In this document: in pieces, positions 6,081 to 7,203 of the stretch
Position numbering within the stretch: the first letter of the stretch is position 1
Layout of the letters: every line of letters starts with the position of its first letter
Assembly: GCA_014762585.1 (NCBI GenBank)
Contig: JABURN010000165.1
Span: forward strand, 1-7,203
Direction of reading: 5' to 3'
DNA: 7,203 nucleotides
Origin: Methylophaga sp.
GTDB lineage: Bacteria; Pseudomonadota; Gammaproteobacteria; Nitrosococcales; Methylophagaceae
The notes under the pieces: generated by a model
Told to the model about the DNA's origin: nothing
Databases searched by the model: none
What the model saw: only the letters and a program-made list of their open reading frames with translations
Position numbers and translations under genes: made by a program

Positions 6081-6113
6081 TAATCAGCCAGATACAAGTT
6101 TTATCTATTCTCT

Positions 6114-7031
6114 TTAAAGCTGTGAGGGACACTGCCAGTGAGGCCGCCTGGAAAAATACGCTTGCAGAAAATCAATCAGCATCCTGACCCGCTGTGACAG
6201 GAAACGGGTTTGCGGATATACAGCGTAGACACCGATTTCATTCTGTAACTGACAATGCTCCAGCACTGGCTGCAGCTGTCCGGTGCGAATAGCGTCTGCG
6301 CAGATAAAATCAGGAGAAAGAATCAGTCCTCTGCCTTCAATCGCTGCATCATGCAGAAACTGGCCATTATTCGCTGTCATCACAGCAGGCAGATTGACCG
6401 ACAAGCTTTCATCCTGATGGTTTTTCAGCTGCCAACTGGGACTGACATGACTGTAATGGAGTTTGACATGCCCATACAGCAGGTCTTCAGCAGTTTTCGG
6501 CGTGCCATTTCGCACAAAATAATCAGGGCTGCCACAAATCAGCAGTCGCGTCGTGGAGAGTTTTCTGGCAATCAGGCTGGAGTCAGTCAGATTGGAGACC
6601 CTAATCGCCAGGTCGATGCCTTCAGCGACCAGATCCTGCTGCCTGTCATTGAACTCAATATCAAAAATGATATCCGGATGGTCGCGATTGAACTGCCTCA
6701 AAGCCGGGCTCAAATGCATCAATCCGAAACTGATGGGGGCAGCCATTCTGATTCGTCCTGACAAGGCTGTCTTTTCATCACTCAGCGCATTTTCCACTTC
6801 ATAAATATCATCCAGAATGCGCACGCAATGCTGATAATAATCTCGACCGGCATCGGTCAGGGTCTGTTTACGGCTAGTCCGCTTGAGCAGGCTCACACCC
6901 AGTCTTTTTTCCAGATCGGTGAGCCGTTTACTGACGGCAGACTTAACCGTGTTCAATTGGTCTGCCGCACGGGTGATGCTGCCAGCCTCCACAATGCGAA
7001 CATAAGTCTGCATTTCTTCCAGTTGACTCAT
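6114..7031 (-). CDS. LysR-family transcriptional regulator
   Basis: A 305-residue LysR-type regulator. The N-terminal winged helix-turn-helix spans about residues 1-60, with the recognition region SITRAADQLNTVKSAVSKRL (18-37) and the conserved LEKRLGVSLLKRTSR that follows. A linker helix runs to about 88. The effector-binding domain spans about 91-295 (GRIRMAAPISFG, DLAIRVSNLTDSSLIARKL, and a segment leading to GRGLILSPDF). The wording of the second domain resembles the large CrgA/DmlR-like subgroup whose members often sit beside oxidoreductase genes. It is divergent from the azoreductase-like gene with a 110-base gap that contains a perfect T-N11-A LysR box, so control of that neighbour, and of itself, is the natural inference. 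The effector is unknown. The start has GAGAA about 8 bases upstream, an acceptable ribosome binding site. Confidence 0.95.
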   Translation of the reverse strand: MSQLEEMQTYVRIVEAGSITRAADQLNTVKSAVSKRLTDLEKRLGVSLLKRTSRKQTLTDAGRDYYQHCVRILDDIYEVENALSDEKTALSGRIRMAAPISFGLMHLSPALRQFNRDHPDIIFDIEFNDRQQDLVAEGIDLAIRVSNLTDSSLIARKLSTTRLLICGSPDYFVRNGTPKTAEDLLYGHVKLHYSHVSPSWQLKNHQDESLSVNLPAVMTANNGQFLHDAAIEGRGLILSPDFICADAIRTGQLQPVLEHCQLQNEIGVYAVYPQTRFLSQRVRMLIDFLQAYFSRRPHWQCPSQL

Positions 7032-7092
7032 TATATAGTTCTCAATTAAGAAACAATAAGTTCATTAATAACGTGTTTTTCAAAAAAATGGA

Positions 7093-7115
7093 AACGATAA
7101 ACTATTCCCATCGTT
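7093..7115. promoter_or_regulatory. LysR-type operator (T-N11-A box)
   Basis: AACGAT-N11-ATCGTT is a perfect 6+6 inverted repeat with the T-N11-A core typical of LysR recognition sites. Its centre is 38 bases before the azoreductase-like ATG and 73 bases before the regulator's own ATG, in the gap between the two divergent genes. This makes it the probable binding site of the regulator encoded at 6114-7031. Being close to the azoreductase start, it may act as an operator there as much as an activation site. Confidence 0.7.
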
Positions 7116-7141
7116 AACAAACAGCGTTTAAAACGGGGAGA

Positions 7142-7203
7142 ATGACCACGATCACCACTATTTTATTAGTTAATACCAGCAGTCGGGTCGACGGTTCAGT
7201 CAC
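7142..7203 (+). CDS. azoR: Probable FMN-dependent NADH-azoreductase, N-terminal fragment (runs off the right edge)
   Basis: Only 20 full codons are present, translating to MTTITTILLVNTSSRVDGSV. The pattern of a first beta strand followed by SSR and a serine-containing loop (ILLVNTSSRxxGSV) is the FMN phosphate-binding start of AzoR-type flavodoxin-fold quinone/azo reductases. These enzymes reduce quinones and azo compounds with NADH through two-electron steps. A divergent LysR regulator next to an azoreductase is a common arrangement and supports the call. GGAG at 7137-7140 is only 1 base from the ATG, which is unusually close; the frame has no other ATG between the upstream stop at 7115 and this one. 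Family-level identity is reasonably likely, but another flavodoxin-fold NAD(P)H reductase is possible. Confidence 0.6.
   Translation, partial: MTTITTILLVNTSSRVDGSV

Noticed and set aside
6090..6106. Possible bidirectional terminator between the patatin and LysR genes (AGATA-N7-TATCT)
   Set aside because: The stem has only 5 pairs with a single G-C and no clear T-run, too weak for an intrinsic terminator.
1..7203. Mobile elements, CRISPR, tRNA, rRNA or a defence system
   Set aside because: No transposase, integrase, spaced direct repeats, cloverleaf or rRNA signature was seen. All genes look like ordinary chromosomal housekeeping or regulatory genes.

Overview
The window looks like chromosomal DNA of a gammaproteobacterium, probably marine or salt-adapted. 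The evidence is a membrane sodium pump (oxaloacetate decarboxylase, gene order oadG-oadA-oadB), a PilZ protein with a gammaproteobacterial-type C-terminal extension, and a LysR regulator divergent from an azoreductase-like gene. The species cannot be named from the sequence alone. Coding density is high. There is no sign of insertion sequences, phage, CRISPR, rRNA or tRNA genes, so this is mostly ordinary backbone DNA.

Left part (1-2357, minus strand): an oadGAB operon. oadG (gamma, membrane anchor) comes first, then oadA (alpha, carboxyltransferase plus biotin carrier), then oadB (beta, sodium-pumping membrane subunit), which runs off the left edge. Together they decarboxylate oxaloacetate to pyruvate and CO2 and use the energy to export sodium. 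OadA carries Gln207 where a metal-ligand histidine is expected, the most notable protein-level oddity in the window.

A 229-bp divergent regulatory region (2358-2586) separates oadG from a plus-strand gene for a short RNase J-like metallo-beta-lactamase/beta-CASP nuclease. It holds one extended -10 promoter for each direction, a CRP-type palindrome roughly midway between them, and two overlapping perfect inverted repeats in the predicted oad leader. The nuclease gene is followed by a small hairpin and a PilZ (c-di-GMP receptor) gene.

Middle part (4419-5162): a small basic protein with four D/E-R-R motifs, convergent with the PilZ gene with only 4 bases between stop codons, and a gamma-glutamylcyclotransferase-like gene. 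Both are on the minus strand.

Right part: a plus-strand patatin-like phospholipase (RssA type) that is convergent with a minus-strand LysR-family regulator. The regulator is divergent from the first 20 codons of a probable FMN-dependent NADH-azoreductase. A perfect AACGAT-N11-ATCGTT LysR box lies in the 110-bp gap between these last two genes.

I found no strong candidate for a wholly new system. The best leads are the OadA active-site substitution, the oad/nuclease shared control region, the LysR box, and the DRR-motif small protein.
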